Below are positions 7,020 through 14,538 of a stretch of 64,000 bases of DNA, one piece after another; position 1 is the first letter of the stretch; every line of letters starts with the position of its first letter. A program made the translations under genes and the position numbers. This DNA comes from Planctomycetaceae bacterium (GTDB lineage Bacteria; Planctomycetota; Phycisphaerae; Tepidisphaerales; Tepidisphaeraceae): contig JAIYCY010000024.1 of the NCBI GenBank assembly GCA_027487775.1, positions 1-64,000 of the forward strand. The letters run 5' to 3'. The notes under the pieces were generated by a model that was not told where the DNA came from, did no database searches, and worked only from the letters and a program-made list of their open reading frames with translations.

Positions 7020-8438
7020 TTACTGCAGCAGCGAGAGGACCGTTTGGGGCGTTGAATTCGCGGTGGCAAGAACCGATGTGCCCGCCTGTTGCATGATCTG
7101 ATTTCGCGTGAGCTGCGCCGTCTCATAGGCGAAGTCCGCGTCGCGGATATCGCTCTCGGCGGCGGTCACATTCTCAAGCGCGACGCCCAGGCTGTTGATG
7201 TTGGTCTCGATCGTGTTCTTCTCAAACGCGCCAAGTCGACCACGAAGCTGCGCGACCTGTTTGATCGCGACTTCAAGAATCGAACTGGCTCGCTCAGGAC
7301 CGCCCCGAGTCCCGACAGAGGCATCACCACCCGTGGTGAGGTCGGAGAGGAAACCAGCGTCCAGCGTGCCCAATCGAGAGGCGGCGACAGACTGAATGCC
7401 GATGTTCACCTGCTGATTCGCAGCGACCTTGGCACCGAGCTGGAAGAGAGAGCCTCCGCCGGTGAGCGCGAAACTCGTGGTGCCCACGCCGAAGTCTTCG
7501 GAGAGGGTCAGATCCAGATCGAGCGTCGTCGTGTTGAGTTTTAGATTGCGACCGTCTCCGGTCGTGAGCGCGCCATTGATCGTCGCGACCGCATCCTGGC
7601 CCGTGACACGCTGGCGTGAATTTCCGTCGGCGTCCTCGGTCGGGAAGGATCCGGTTCCGACCGCACGCACGCTGACATACGAGCGAGATCCGAAGCCCTG
7701 CGACGAGAAGCTGATCGCACTACCCACAAGCTGAGCGTTCACGCCCGTGATGTCACTGACAAGGTTGATGCCGCTCATGATCTGTGCCGCGGACGCACCA
7801 GAAAGGAAGGTGAGCGTCTCAACACCATTGTTACCGGCGATCTCGAGCGTCGTCGTGGTGGCGATCGCGCTCGCCGCAAATCGAAGGTCGGCCTGCTGGG
7901 CACTGGTAATGACTTCGACCGTGACGGGAATCGTCTCGGAACTTCCAAAGTTGGCGCTGATGACCTGTACATTGGTCAGTGCACTCGTGGAGATGCCACT
8001 GGTGTTGTAATCGAGAGAACCGTCGAGCAGACGCAGGCCCGCGAAGGTCGTCGTATTGGCGATACGGGTGATCGACTCGATGGCAGAGTCGATCTGGAGC
8101 TGGTTGGCTTCGATTTCCTCTCGAGACAACGCACCCGTGTTGGCGGCCTCGATGATGAGGGCCTTGATGTTCAGCAGAAGGCTGTTGACTTCCTGGAGCG
8201 CACCTTCTGCGGTCGCGATGACGTTACTTGCGCGTTGGGAGTTGTCGATCGCCTGACCGATGCCCGCAATCTCCGAACGGAGATTCTCGCTGGCGATAAG
8301 ACCTGCCGGGTCATCGGCACCGCGGTTGATCTTTAAACCCGTGCTGAGCCGCTGAAGCGTCTCGGCGAGGTTTTTGTTGCTCTTGCTGAGTGAGCGTTGA
8401 GCGGTGAGGGACGGGACGTTGGTGTTGATCCGGGACAT
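7020..8438 (-). CDS. fliC: Flagellin
   Basis: The filament subunit, 472 residues. The N-terminal D0/D1 region (MSRINTNVPSLTAQRSL, LQRLSTGLKINRGADDPAGL) and the C-terminal D1/D0 region (NVTAAESDIRDADFAYE, LTRNQIMQQAGTSVLATAN, ending LSLLQ) are textbook flagellin. Residues ~170-370 form the variable surface-exposed part. It has no signal peptide, as expected for type III export. A strong GGAGG precedes the ATG by four bases, and the leader carries phased palindromes (8493-8549). It is the last gene of the flagellar cluster, directly downstream of csrA, as in Bacillus (csrA-hag). Other flagellin copies could exist elsewhere. Confidence 0.96.
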   Translation of the reverse strand: MSRINTNVPSLTAQRSLSKSNKNLAETLQRLSTGLKINRGADDPAGLIASENLRSEIAGIGQAIDNSQRASNVIATAEGALQEVNSLLLNIKALIIEAANTGALSREEIEANQLQIDSAIESITRIANTTTFAGLRLLDGSLDYNTSGISTSALTNVQVISANFGSSETIPVTVEVITSAQQADLRFAASAIATTTTLEIAGNNGVETLTFLSGASAAQIMSGINLVSDITGVNAQLVGSAISFSSQGFGSRSYVSVRAVGTGSFPTEDADGNSRQRVTGQDAVATINGALTTGDGRNLKLNTTTLDLDLTLSEDFGVGTTSFALTGGGSLFQLGAKVAANQQVNIGIQSVAASRLGTLDAGFLSDLTTGGDASVGTRGGPERASSILEVAIKQVAQLRGRLGAFEKNTIETNINSLGVALENVTAAESDIRDADFAYETAQLTRNQIMQQAGTSVLATANSTPQTVLSLLQ

Positions 8439-8461
8439 CGCAATCCTCCGTGATTGCTGGG

Positions 8462-8479
8462 GACCGGTGTGAGCCGGTC
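8462..8479 (-). promoter_or_regulatory. Hairpin next to the flagellin ribosome binding site
   Basis: GACCGG-TGTGAG-CCGGTC can fold into a 6-bp stem with a six-base loop in the fliC leader, just upstream of the sequence ATCACGGAGGATTG that carries the ribosome binding site. ACGGA within that site fits the CsrA core consensus ANGGA. Confidence 0.5.
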
Positions 8480-8492
8480 GGACATCATGTCA

Positions 8493-8549
8493 GCGCCGAC
8501 TTGGCGCCCAATCGCGCCACCTTGGCGCTTGGAAGCGCCACACTGGCGC
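8493..8549 (-). promoter_or_regulatory. Three phased 15-bp palindromes in the flagellin leader
   Basis: Read on the minus strand, three units follow each other: GCGCCAGTGTGGCGC, GCGCCAAGGTGGCGC and GCGCCAAGTCGGCGC, separated by exactly six bases (TTCCAA, GATTGG). The period of 21 bp equals two turns of B-DNA, so dimeric proteins could bind on one face. The same units could fold in RNA as three short hairpins with triloops. They lie 55-111 bp upstream of the fliC start codon. Confidence 0.7.
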
Positions 8550-8709
8550 TTGGACGTCGGCGGGCGTCCTCTATTTCCGCCAATCCGTGGCGGGCCGAAC
8601 TAGGAAACAAATCACCTAAAAGACTTTTGACTGACTGAATCGTGAGCCGTTACTCGCATCGACCCGACAACTCGCGTTGCCACTTGAGCCGTCCATGCGA
8701 TCGGCAGAC
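8550..8709 (-). other. csrA-fliC spacer
   Basis: Together with the palindrome block this makes up the 271-bp gap between csrA and fliC. It is AT-richer around 8600-8640 (AAAAGTCTTTTAGGTG on the minus strand), where a fliC promoter could lie, but I could not match a sigma-28 or sigma-54 consensus. Confidence 0.4.
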
Positions 8710-8988
8710 TCACTGCTTTCCTTCCGACTGCGGCTCCGTGCCATGCTGGCCGTTGCCATTCTGTTTTGGATTCACCCGACCGAGTCCTGCGACGTCTTCG
8801 GGTTTCACCTGGGCCGCAGCGCGGTTTTCCTTCTTGATCGCTTCGTAAACTTCCTTTCGATGGACTGCGATTTCCTTGGGTGCATTGATGCCGAGGCGAA
8901 CCTTATCACCTCGGATATCGACGACGGTCACTTCAATGTCGTCGCCGATCATGATGGTCTCGTCACGTTGACGTGAGAGGACGAGCAT
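8710..8988 (-). CDS. csrA: Carbon storage regulator / translational repressor CsrA
   Basis: A 92-residue homologue of CsrA, the dimeric RNA-binding protein that blocks ribosome binding at ANGGA hairpins. The core [28 protein letters not shown] and [12 protein letters not shown] is strongly conserved, including the Leu4 and Arg44-type RNA-binding residues (HRKEV). A ~30-residue hydrophilic tail rich in Gln, Gly and Asn ([10 protein letters not shown]) extends beyond the usual ~60-75 residues. GGAAGGAG precedes the start and itself contains AAGGA, so autoregulation is possible. Its position between fliW and fliC indicates that the target is flagellin mRNA and that FliW is the antagonist. Confidence 0.95.
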   Translation of the reverse strand: MLVLSRQRDETIMIGDDIEVTVVDIRGDKVRLGINAPKEIAVHRKEVYEAIKKENRAAAQVKPEDVAGLGRVNPKQNGNGQHGTEPQSEGKQ

Positions 8989-9298
8989 AAGCCTGACTCC
9001 TTCCGGACAAGGGCGCGACTTCCGTGCAAGCGATCTCGCTGCATTGAGATTCGCCGCGCCGTTTTGAACTCACCTGCTACTGCTCTTGCATCGGTCGATC
9101 CGAGGGGCGGCTGAAGCCGCAAAATGGATTTCACCTCGAATCCTGACCCGCTGTCCGATAGTAGTCAGGCTCGTTCTTCTGATCCTGCTTTAACGCGATA
9201 TTGGCCCTTTTTGAAAGCGGTCTGTCCGCAGCGCTTGGCGGATCCAATCGATCTCGCATGCCGATTCGGACACGCATCGATTGGCCCGTGCACGCGGC
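8989..9298 (-). other. fliW-csrA spacer
   Basis: A 310-bp gap without a convincing gene. It holds a small hairpin (GCGGC-TGAA-GCCGC at 9107-9120) and the csrA ribosome binding site. The length suggests a separate csrA leader or promoter, but no promoter consensus was recognised. Confidence 0.4.
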
Positions 9299-9745
9299 TC
9301 AGGCGCTCTTGGCCAACACCTCGCTCTGCAGGCGCAGCAACGGCTGCCTCGTCGTCCACTTCTTGTCCGTCAGCACCACCTGCGTCCCAAGCCGGTTGGT
9401 CACATTGACCACCAGCGGGCCGAGAAGGTTACCCGTCAGCCAATCACCAACCTTGTTGCAGATCACAAACGTCTGCGCCGAGGCCGTGTCCTCCAGATGG
9501 AGCTCCGTCCGAACTTCATCACGAATCGGAACGCCATAATCCCGGAAGAAAATCGTCGGGTCGGTGATCACGAACGCAAGGCTCGGATCCTCGACCGATT
9601 GAAGCCAAAAGAAATAGTTGTCGGCACCAGTCTGAAGAAGCGCAAACTGCGTCTGCTCGCCAAAGCCCAGAAGGCCCTGCGGAAACGTGATAATGCGATC
9701 CTCGTCAACCGTCACCATGCCGAATCGTGTGGTCTGGATGTCCAT
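9299..9745 (-). CDS. fliW: Flagellar assembly factor FliW
   Basis: FliW binds flagellin and, when free, antagonises CsrA, so flagellin translation is matched to export. The 148-residue product has the family pattern: TTRFGMVTVDEDRIITFPQGLLGF at the N-terminus (GxxxxxxxxIxFPxGLxGF), FFWLQSVEDPSLAFVITDP in the middle, and VICNKVGDWLTGNLLGPLVV with TRQPLL near the end. The ATG at 9745 has ACGGAG at the right distance and gives the usual length; the frame stays open upstream to 9904, but that extension shows no homology that I recognise. It lies between flgL and csrA, the same order as flgL-fliW-csrA in Bacillus subtilis. Confidence 0.92.
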   Translation of the reverse strand: MDIQTTRFGMVTVDEDRIITFPQGLLGFGEQTQFALLQTGADNYFFWLQSVEDPSLAFVITDPTIFFRDYGVPIRDEVRTELHLEDTASAQTFVICNKVGDWLTGNLLGPLVVNVTNRLGTQVVLTDKKWTTRQPLLRLQSEVLAKSA

Positions 9746-10036
9746 CAGAACTCCGTTTCTGATTGCACTCGCCCGATCGTCTGCAACGACGATTCTCTCT
9801 CGGACGCCTGCAGCGGCAGATTCCCTGCCGTCGCGACAGAACCGCTGTCGCCCGATCCTCGATGCCACGCCCGCCGGGGAAATCCTTCTCACGATCCTGC
9901 ACACGCAAAACCGCGCCCGACAGACTGCTACTCGCGTTCGAACCGTCGCATCCGATCACACGTCGATCCTCGACGCATCACCCGATTTCCGGCTCAGGCC
10001 TGGTCGTCTCCTGACAAACCACGCACTGCATCTTCC

Positions 10037-10219
10037 TCACCTCGCGATCAACCAGCTCTCCGAACCGGCATCGCTTCTCTCCAAAAGCCCGTCATCCTTG
10101 ACAAGCCCGGCCCGGCATTTCAGGCCTCTATCAACGCGATCGGCGACTTCTGCGCCCGATCGCATGCACTTCCTGCGCCCAAGGCCCGACCCTGCACTCC
10201 AGCAGGCTTCAAACCTCAT
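10037..10219 (-). CDS. Possible 60-residue peptide in the flgL-fliW gap
   Basis: This frame has an unusually good ribosome binding site (GGAGGAGGAGTGC-ATG) and encodes 60 residues beginning MRFEACWSAGSGLGRRKCMR, with three Cys and many Arg/Gly residues. I do not recognise it. If the sigma-54-like site at 10235-10250 is used, transcription would begin only about six bases before this ATG, so both cannot be functional in the usual way. It may be translated only from read-through transcripts of flgL, or not at all. Confidence 0.25.
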   Translation of the reverse strand: MRFEACWSAGSGLGRRKCMRSGAEVADRVDRGLKCRAGLVKDDGLLERSDAGSESWLIAR

Positions 10220-10234
10220 GCACTCCTCCTCCAA

Positions 10235-10250
10235 TACAACTGCCGTGCCA
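10235..10250 (-). promoter_or_regulatory. Sigma-54-like promoter upstream of fliW
   Basis: On the minus strand TGGCACGGCAGTTGTA matches the -24/-12 consensus TGGCACG-N4-TTGCW at all but one conserved position (TTGT for TTGC). The spacing is exact. It begins 26 bp after the flgL stop codon and could drive fliW and csrA as a separate unit. Confidence 0.5.
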
Positions 10251-10275
10251 CAAAAATGACCTCTCAAAAAAATCC

Positions 10276-12204
10276 TCACCTCAGAAAATCCATCAAACTC
10301 AAATTCAGCATCGTGCTCGCACTCTGCATGCTCGCCTGCAAACTCGTCTGCAGCGTCTGGAACCGCACGATCGCCTCCGTGTAATCCGTATCCTCCAGCT
10401 CGCTCAATAGTGCCTTCGTCGCGACGTTCTGATCCTTCAGACGTTCGCTCCGCTCCTCGAATTCACGCACACGTGCTCCCACCGTCCCGCGCACACGCGT
10501 CACACGCTCCAAATGCAGATCCAGTTCCTCGCTCGCACGCGTCATCCCCGGTTGATCATTCGCACGCATCGCACGACGCAACGCATCAAGACTTGCAAAG
10601 ATGCCCTCACTTTTCACCGGTGAAACGTCCGTTCCGCTCAGCACCCCGCCGGCGACCGGTCCGTTCAATCCCAGATCAGTCACCGCTGTCGAAAAGTTCA
10701 GGTTCGCGACCGCAAGCTCACCCGCGCCTCCCGCACTATCCGTCAACACGATCCCGTTGGCATTCGCATTCAACGTCGCCGCCACTCCCGCACCCGCTGT
10801 CGTCGCAGCCGAGTTGATCGCGTTCAACAAATCCTGCACCGTCTCCAGCCCCTGAAACTCCACGTCAAACCCAACCCCGTTCGAATCCGTCACCCGAAGC
10901 TCCGCACCCTCCACCAACTTCAAGCCCGCGCCATTGTTCAGATTGCTCAACCTCGTCGTCGTATCGAACGACCGAAGACCCAGGTCCGCCAGCGTCGATC
11001 CGCCATCCTCCGAAAGACGCATCTCGATCCCCTGCACCGCGTTCACCAAATCGATCCCCGTGCCGGCAGCATTGATTCTCGCTTCGACAAACGTGCCCGA
11101 CGTGTTGATCGCATTGAGCAAATCCTCCACCGTCGTCGCGGCCGATAGATCAATCGTCGCCTCCGTCGTTCCATTACGGATCACAAACCCACTCGTGTCG
11201 ATCCCCGCACCATCGTTCAACTGACTGATCGGCGTGAGTGGCGTAATCCGAGGAGACACCGCCGGTCCCACCACATCCACGCCATCGCCAGGCCCGATGA
11301 GCGTCCGGATGCCAAGGTCCGCTGCCATCCTCCCCGCACCCACGTCGCGAATCGTCACATCCGCTCCGGGAGCAACATCAATCCGAATACCACCACTCGT
11401 CGGATCAACTGCAAATGTCAGCCCGGAGATGCCCGCGTTATTCAGCTGCAACTCCACATCGCCCAGCGTGCTGGCATTGGTCAGGTCAACCTCTGCAGTA
11501 TCCACGCCATTGCTGATTTCAATGATCCCGTTACGTATCCCGGTCGCCCCCGCGCCACGCAGATCAACCAGCCGGGTCGAGGCCGCTACCGAAGGCGTCA
11601 AATCATTCTGACCGACAACACGTGTCGATGTCGCCCCAAAAATCTCCGAGCCCGACGCCATGAAGTTCAACGTCGCGGCCTCATCGACCTCATTCGACAA
11701 AAGCCGCTCCGAACCGATCCACCGCACCCCGCCTGCCGCGTCCTCGAAAGGCGGCGCCGTCGAACGATCACCCGCGAACAGGTACACACCATTCAAACTC
11801 TTATTGCCGACCGAAAGAACCTGGCTAAAGATCGAATCAATCACCGCAGCTGCGCTCTCACGCTGGTCCGCAGTCACGTCCGAGCCGACGTTCTGGCTGC
11901 TCGTCGTCAATGCGTCACGCAACAGCGTCTCCAAACCCTCCAGCGACGAATCGACCTGACCAAGCTGCGTCGATGAGGACTGCAAATTCGCCTCCCACGC
12001 ATCCCGACGCTCCAACAACCGCCTGATCTGCATCGACACCGCCGCCGCTGCCGCATCCTTGCTCGGGCTGCTTAGTCGCTTGCCTGTCGTCAACTCCTGC
12101 TGCACATCCGATAGGAATCGCTGCTGCTGCCCAACTGATCGCGAGATCATGTTCCCACGCAGTTGGGTACTGATTCGACCAAGATTTAAGGGAGAAATGG
12201 ACAT
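10276..12204 (-). CDS. flgL: Flagellar hook-associated protein FlgL (HAP3), enlarged
   Basis: FlgL joins the hook-filament junction to the filament. Residues 1-150 match the flagellin-like N-terminal domain (ISTQLRGNMISRSVGQQQRF, LTTGKRLSSPSKD, SLNGVYLFAGD) and the last ~80 residues the C-terminal coiled domain (TRVRGTVGARVREFEER, LLSELEDTDYTEAIVRFQ, ending MLNLSLMDFLR). At 642 residues it is about twice the usual ~300. The extra ~350 residues contain three tandem Flagellin_IN-like modules, each with a DLxxAxTxxDLLNAIN-type segment and GIxLxD/N strands ending LGL. These would make a decorated outer domain. It follows flgK by 69 bp. Confidence 0.9.
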   Translation of the reverse strand: MSISPLNLGRISTQLRGNMISRSVGQQQRFLSDVQQELTTGKRLSSPSKDAAAAAVSMQIRRLLERRDAWEANLQSSSTQLGQVDSSLEGLETLLRDALTTSSQNVGSDVTADQRESAAAVIDSIFSQVLSVGNKSLNGVYLFAGDRSTAPPFEDAAGGVRWIGSERLLSNEVDEAATLNFMASGSEIFGATSTRVVGQNDLTPSVAASTRLVDLRGAGATGIRNGIIEISNGVDTAEVDLTNASTLGDVELQLNNAGISGLTFAVDPTSGGIRIDVAPGADVTIRDVGAGRMAADLGIRTLIGPGDGVDVVGPAVSPRITPLTPISQLNDGAGIDTSGFVIRNGTTEATIDLSAATTVEDLLNAINTSGTFVEARINAAGTGIDLVNAVQGIEMRLSEDGGSTLADLGLRSFDTTTRLSNLNNGAGLKLVEGAELRVTDSNGVGFDVEFQGLETVQDLLNAINSAATTAGAGVAATLNANANGIVLTDSAGGAGELAVANLNFSTAVTDLGLNGPVAGGVLSGTDVSPVKSEGIFASLDALRRAMRANDQPGMTRASEELDLHLERVTRVRGTVGARVREFEERSERLKDQNVATKALLSELEDTDYTEAIVRFQTLQTSLQASMQSASTMLNLSLMDFLR

Positions 12205-12273
12205 CGAAAGAACCGTTGTTCGTCAGTTGATGATCAAAAAATGCTCGGTCGATCCTCGCTTAGGGCACATGGG

Positions 12274-13968
12274 CTACCTCACCAATCCCATGATCGTCTG
12301 CATCAGCTCGTCGGTGACGCTCACCACACGGGCCGCACCCTGATACGCTCGCTGATACTGCAACAGCTTGATCGCTTCCTCATCGAGGCTGACACCGCTG
12401 ACGCTCTCACGCTGCGCGATCAAAGAGTCCGCGATCGCCCGCGTGGCGTCGGCTTCGTTTCGCGAAAAGGCGGCCCGGCTCGCGACCGTATTCACCGTCG
12501 ATTCGTACTGCTCAATCAGCGTCCGACCGCCCAGTACATCAAGAGCCGTGTCACGCAACGACGCGATCGCCCGCGCAGACTGATTGTCGCCAGCCTGTCC
12601 GTTCAACGCGGCCGCCACACGCTTGGGATCGTTCTGCAGCGTCTGCGAAATGTCGATGTCCGTTCCGTCTGACCCAGTGAAAAACGTCCCGATCCCAAGC
12701 GACGCCAAAACCCCACTCGAATCCTGCGAAAAACTGAACTCGGCACTTGAACTGTCGGAACTGATCTCAAGCCGACCACCGACCACGCGGGCAGATAGAT
12801 TGTCCACGGCATCGATCGCTGTCGCGAGGCCGGCCAGCGTCGTGTCATCGCTGTTGAGTCCATCTGCATCGACGTTGATCAGCGTGCTGGTGACCGCCCC
12901 ACTGATGCGATCCTTCACGCTCACCACAAAACTCCCGTGCTTGGGCACAAAATCCAAGCCCGCTTCGTCACTTGTAAGTGGCTCGAATTCATCGACGACC
13001 ACGTTCTGGCTCGTCACGGCGCTCATGCCGGAAAGACCCTGCCCGGAGCTGTGCAGCTTGTTCAGCTCGAAAATCAGACCCGATGCCAGCGAGTCAATAT
13101 TCCCCACAACCTCGCCGACCGCTTCCTGCACCGAATTCATCGCCGCGAGAGATCCGCCGGTGAGCGGGACGGGGGCCTTGTCATCCTTGAAGATCACGCG
13201 GTAGGTCACAAGATCGCCGTCAACCTGCTGTTCGGTTGTCAACCCGCGCGCCCGCGTTCCGAGCACAAGCGGCTCGGATCCGGCAAAGACATTCATCGTG
13301 CCATCGTCGTAGGTACGCGTCGAGACTTCGACGAATTCGCCCAGCTTTCGCACGAGCGCGTCTCGAGAGTCCATCAACGCGTTGTTCGATGCACCGCCAC
13401 CCGTCACGATCCGGCCGTTGAGCTCGGCAATCTGCGTGACCAGGCGATCAGCTTCGGTCGTACTCGTCACAACCTTTCCACCAGCATCGTTCGCGAGACT
13501 CCCGAGCATCCCACGAATCGTCCGCACCTGATTCGCAAGAGTCTTGCCAGATTCAACCACGATCTGTCGCTGGCCCATGTCCTGCGGCTTCTGGGCGAGA
13601 TTCGACCAGGCGTTAAAGAACTTCGACATGCCGGTCGAAAGATCCTGGTCCGTTAGCTCGTTAAAAACACTCTCAACGCGGCTGTACCATTCCTGGAATG
13701 TCTTCGCCCCTTCCGCGCCAGCGCTGGCGGAACGAAGACGCGACTCGAGCGCCTCATCGATCTGACGACGTATCCCGTCAAGCTCCACACCATTACCAAC
13801 AAACAGCCCCCGCCGAAGCTCTGTCGGTGGCGCGGCGGTCAGATCAACACGCTGCCTCGTGTAGTCGGCGTTTCCCGCATTCGAAATGTTGTTGCCAACA
13901 GTCTGCAACGCCGCCTGATTCACAGCCAGCGCCGACTTGCCGATGTTGAGCATTGCGTTGAGCGACAT
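12274..13968 (-). CDS. flgK: Flagellar hook-associated protein FlgK (HAP1)
   Basis: FlgK is the first hook-filament junction protein. The 564-residue product starts MSLNAMLNIGKSALAVNQAA and continues TVGNNISNAGNADYTRQRVD, the rod/hook family N-terminal motif, and ends with the family's C-terminal helix (EEAIKLLQYQRAYQGAARVV, MQTIMGLVR). The ATG at 13968 was preferred to one eight codons upstream because GGAAG lies at the proper distance; its leader contains ACGGA twice, a possible CsrA core. The length is typical. It lies between flgN, encoding its probable export chaperone, and flgL. Confidence 0.94.
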   Translation of the reverse strand: MSLNAMLNIGKSALAVNQAALQTVGNNISNAGNADYTRQRVDLTAAPPTELRRGLFVGNGVELDGIRRQIDEALESRLRSASAGAEGAKTFQEWYSRVESVFNELTDQDLSTGMSKFFNAWSNLAQKPQDMGQRQIVVESGKTLANQVRTIRGMLGSLANDAGGKVVTSTTEADRLVTQIAELNGRIVTGGGASNNALMDSRDALVRKLGEFVEVSTRTYDDGTMNVFAGSEPLVLGTRARGLTTEQQVDGDLVTYRVIFKDDKAPVPLTGGSLAAMNSVQEAVGEVVGNIDSLASGLIFELNKLHSSGQGLSGMSAVTSQNVVVDEFEPLTSDEAGLDFVPKHGSFVVSVKDRISGAVTSTLINVDADGLNSDDTTLAGLATAIDAVDNLSARVVGGRLEISSDSSSAEFSFSQDSSGVLASLGIGTFFTGSDGTDIDISQTLQNDPKRVAAALNGQAGDNQSARAIASLRDTALDVLGGRTLIEQYESTVNTVASRAAFSRNEADATRAIADSLIAQRESVSGVSLDEEAIKLLQYQRAYQGAARVVSVTDELMQTIMGLVR

Positions 13969-14046
13969 CCGTGTCTTCCGTCTCTTGCCCACATCATGCG
14001 GGCTGCATTCAAAATCGATTCATCAATCCGCAAACATCCCGCTCAC

Positions 14047-14538
14047 CTAGCCGACCGCATTCATCACGCTCACACGCGTCGGGATCGCTACATCCCCGCC
14101 ACGCGTGTAAGTGCTCGGACCGACCGCCGCCTGCGCGATCACCCGAACCGTCGCACTCAGATGACCCACCACACCCGTCACAATCCGCTCGATCAATTGC
14201 GTTCGCTGCCTTATCGCCTCCATCGCCCGAAGCAACTCCGTCCGAATCGCCAGCAACACCGACTTACGATCAGGATACAACTCCGCGATCGCTGAAATCG
14301 AAGGCGTGCTGATATTGCGATGCAGGCGCAGAACCTGCGCGGCGATCACCTTGCGGCGAGCCTCCACGCGAGCGATCCGCTGGCGAACAATCTCCTGCTC
14401 GCGGGCCGACTGCTCTATGGCATCTGTTCTGAACGTGCGAAGCGCCTTGAGGTGAGCGTCCAGCTTCTGAACAAGCTGCAACTGCTCGGCCAGGAGTTCT
14501 CTCAGTAGCGCTTCAAGCTGTGCGATCAAGGGAGGCAT
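14047..14538 (-). CDS. flgN: FlgN-like flagellar export chaperone
   Basis: A 163-residue, almost entirely helical protein starting MPPLIAQLEALLRELLAEQL, with long amphipathic helices through residue ~130, as in FlgN chaperones that keep FlgK and FlgL unfolded before export. Primary-sequence conservation in this family is weak, so the call depends on helix content, size and position directly upstream of flgK, as in many species. The start overlaps the end of flgJ by 26 bp, implying coupled translation. The in-frame extension upstream of 14538 runs through the tandem repeat of flgJ and is not expected to be translated. Confidence 0.7.
   Translation of the reverse strand: MPPLIAQLEALLRELLAEQLQLVQKLDAHLKALRTFRTDAIEQSAREQEIVRQRIARVEARRKVIAAQVLRLHRNISTPSISAIAELYPDRKSVLLAIRTELLRAMEAIRQRTQLIERIVTGVVGHLSATVRVIAQAAVGPSTYTRGGDVAIPTRVSVMNAVG

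Larger units (their letters stand above)
9746..10275 (-). other. flgL-fliW spacer with micro-ORFs
   Basis: A 530-bp gap inside the flagellar cluster. It contains a sigma-54-like site (10235-10250), a 60-codon frame with a strong ribosome binding site (10037-10219), a 17-codon frame encoding MQCVVCQETTRPEPEIG (9978-10031) preceded by GTGAGGAAG, and an open frame running into fliW. None is a confident gene. The gap may be the leader of a fliW transcript. Confidence 0.4.

Noticed and set aside
8493..8549. Possible CRISPR or integron-like repeat in the flagellin leader
   Set aside because: Only three units with 6-bp spacers; better explained as operators or RNA hairpins.
8550..8709. Sigma-28 promoter for fliC
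   Set aside because: I looked for TAAA-N15-GCCGATAA and for -24/-12 elements on the minus strand and found no match good enough to report.
9746..9904. N-terminal extension of FliW to 201 residues
   Set aside because: The ATG at 9745 has a good ribosome binding site and gives the normal FliW length; the extension is Arg-rich without conservation.
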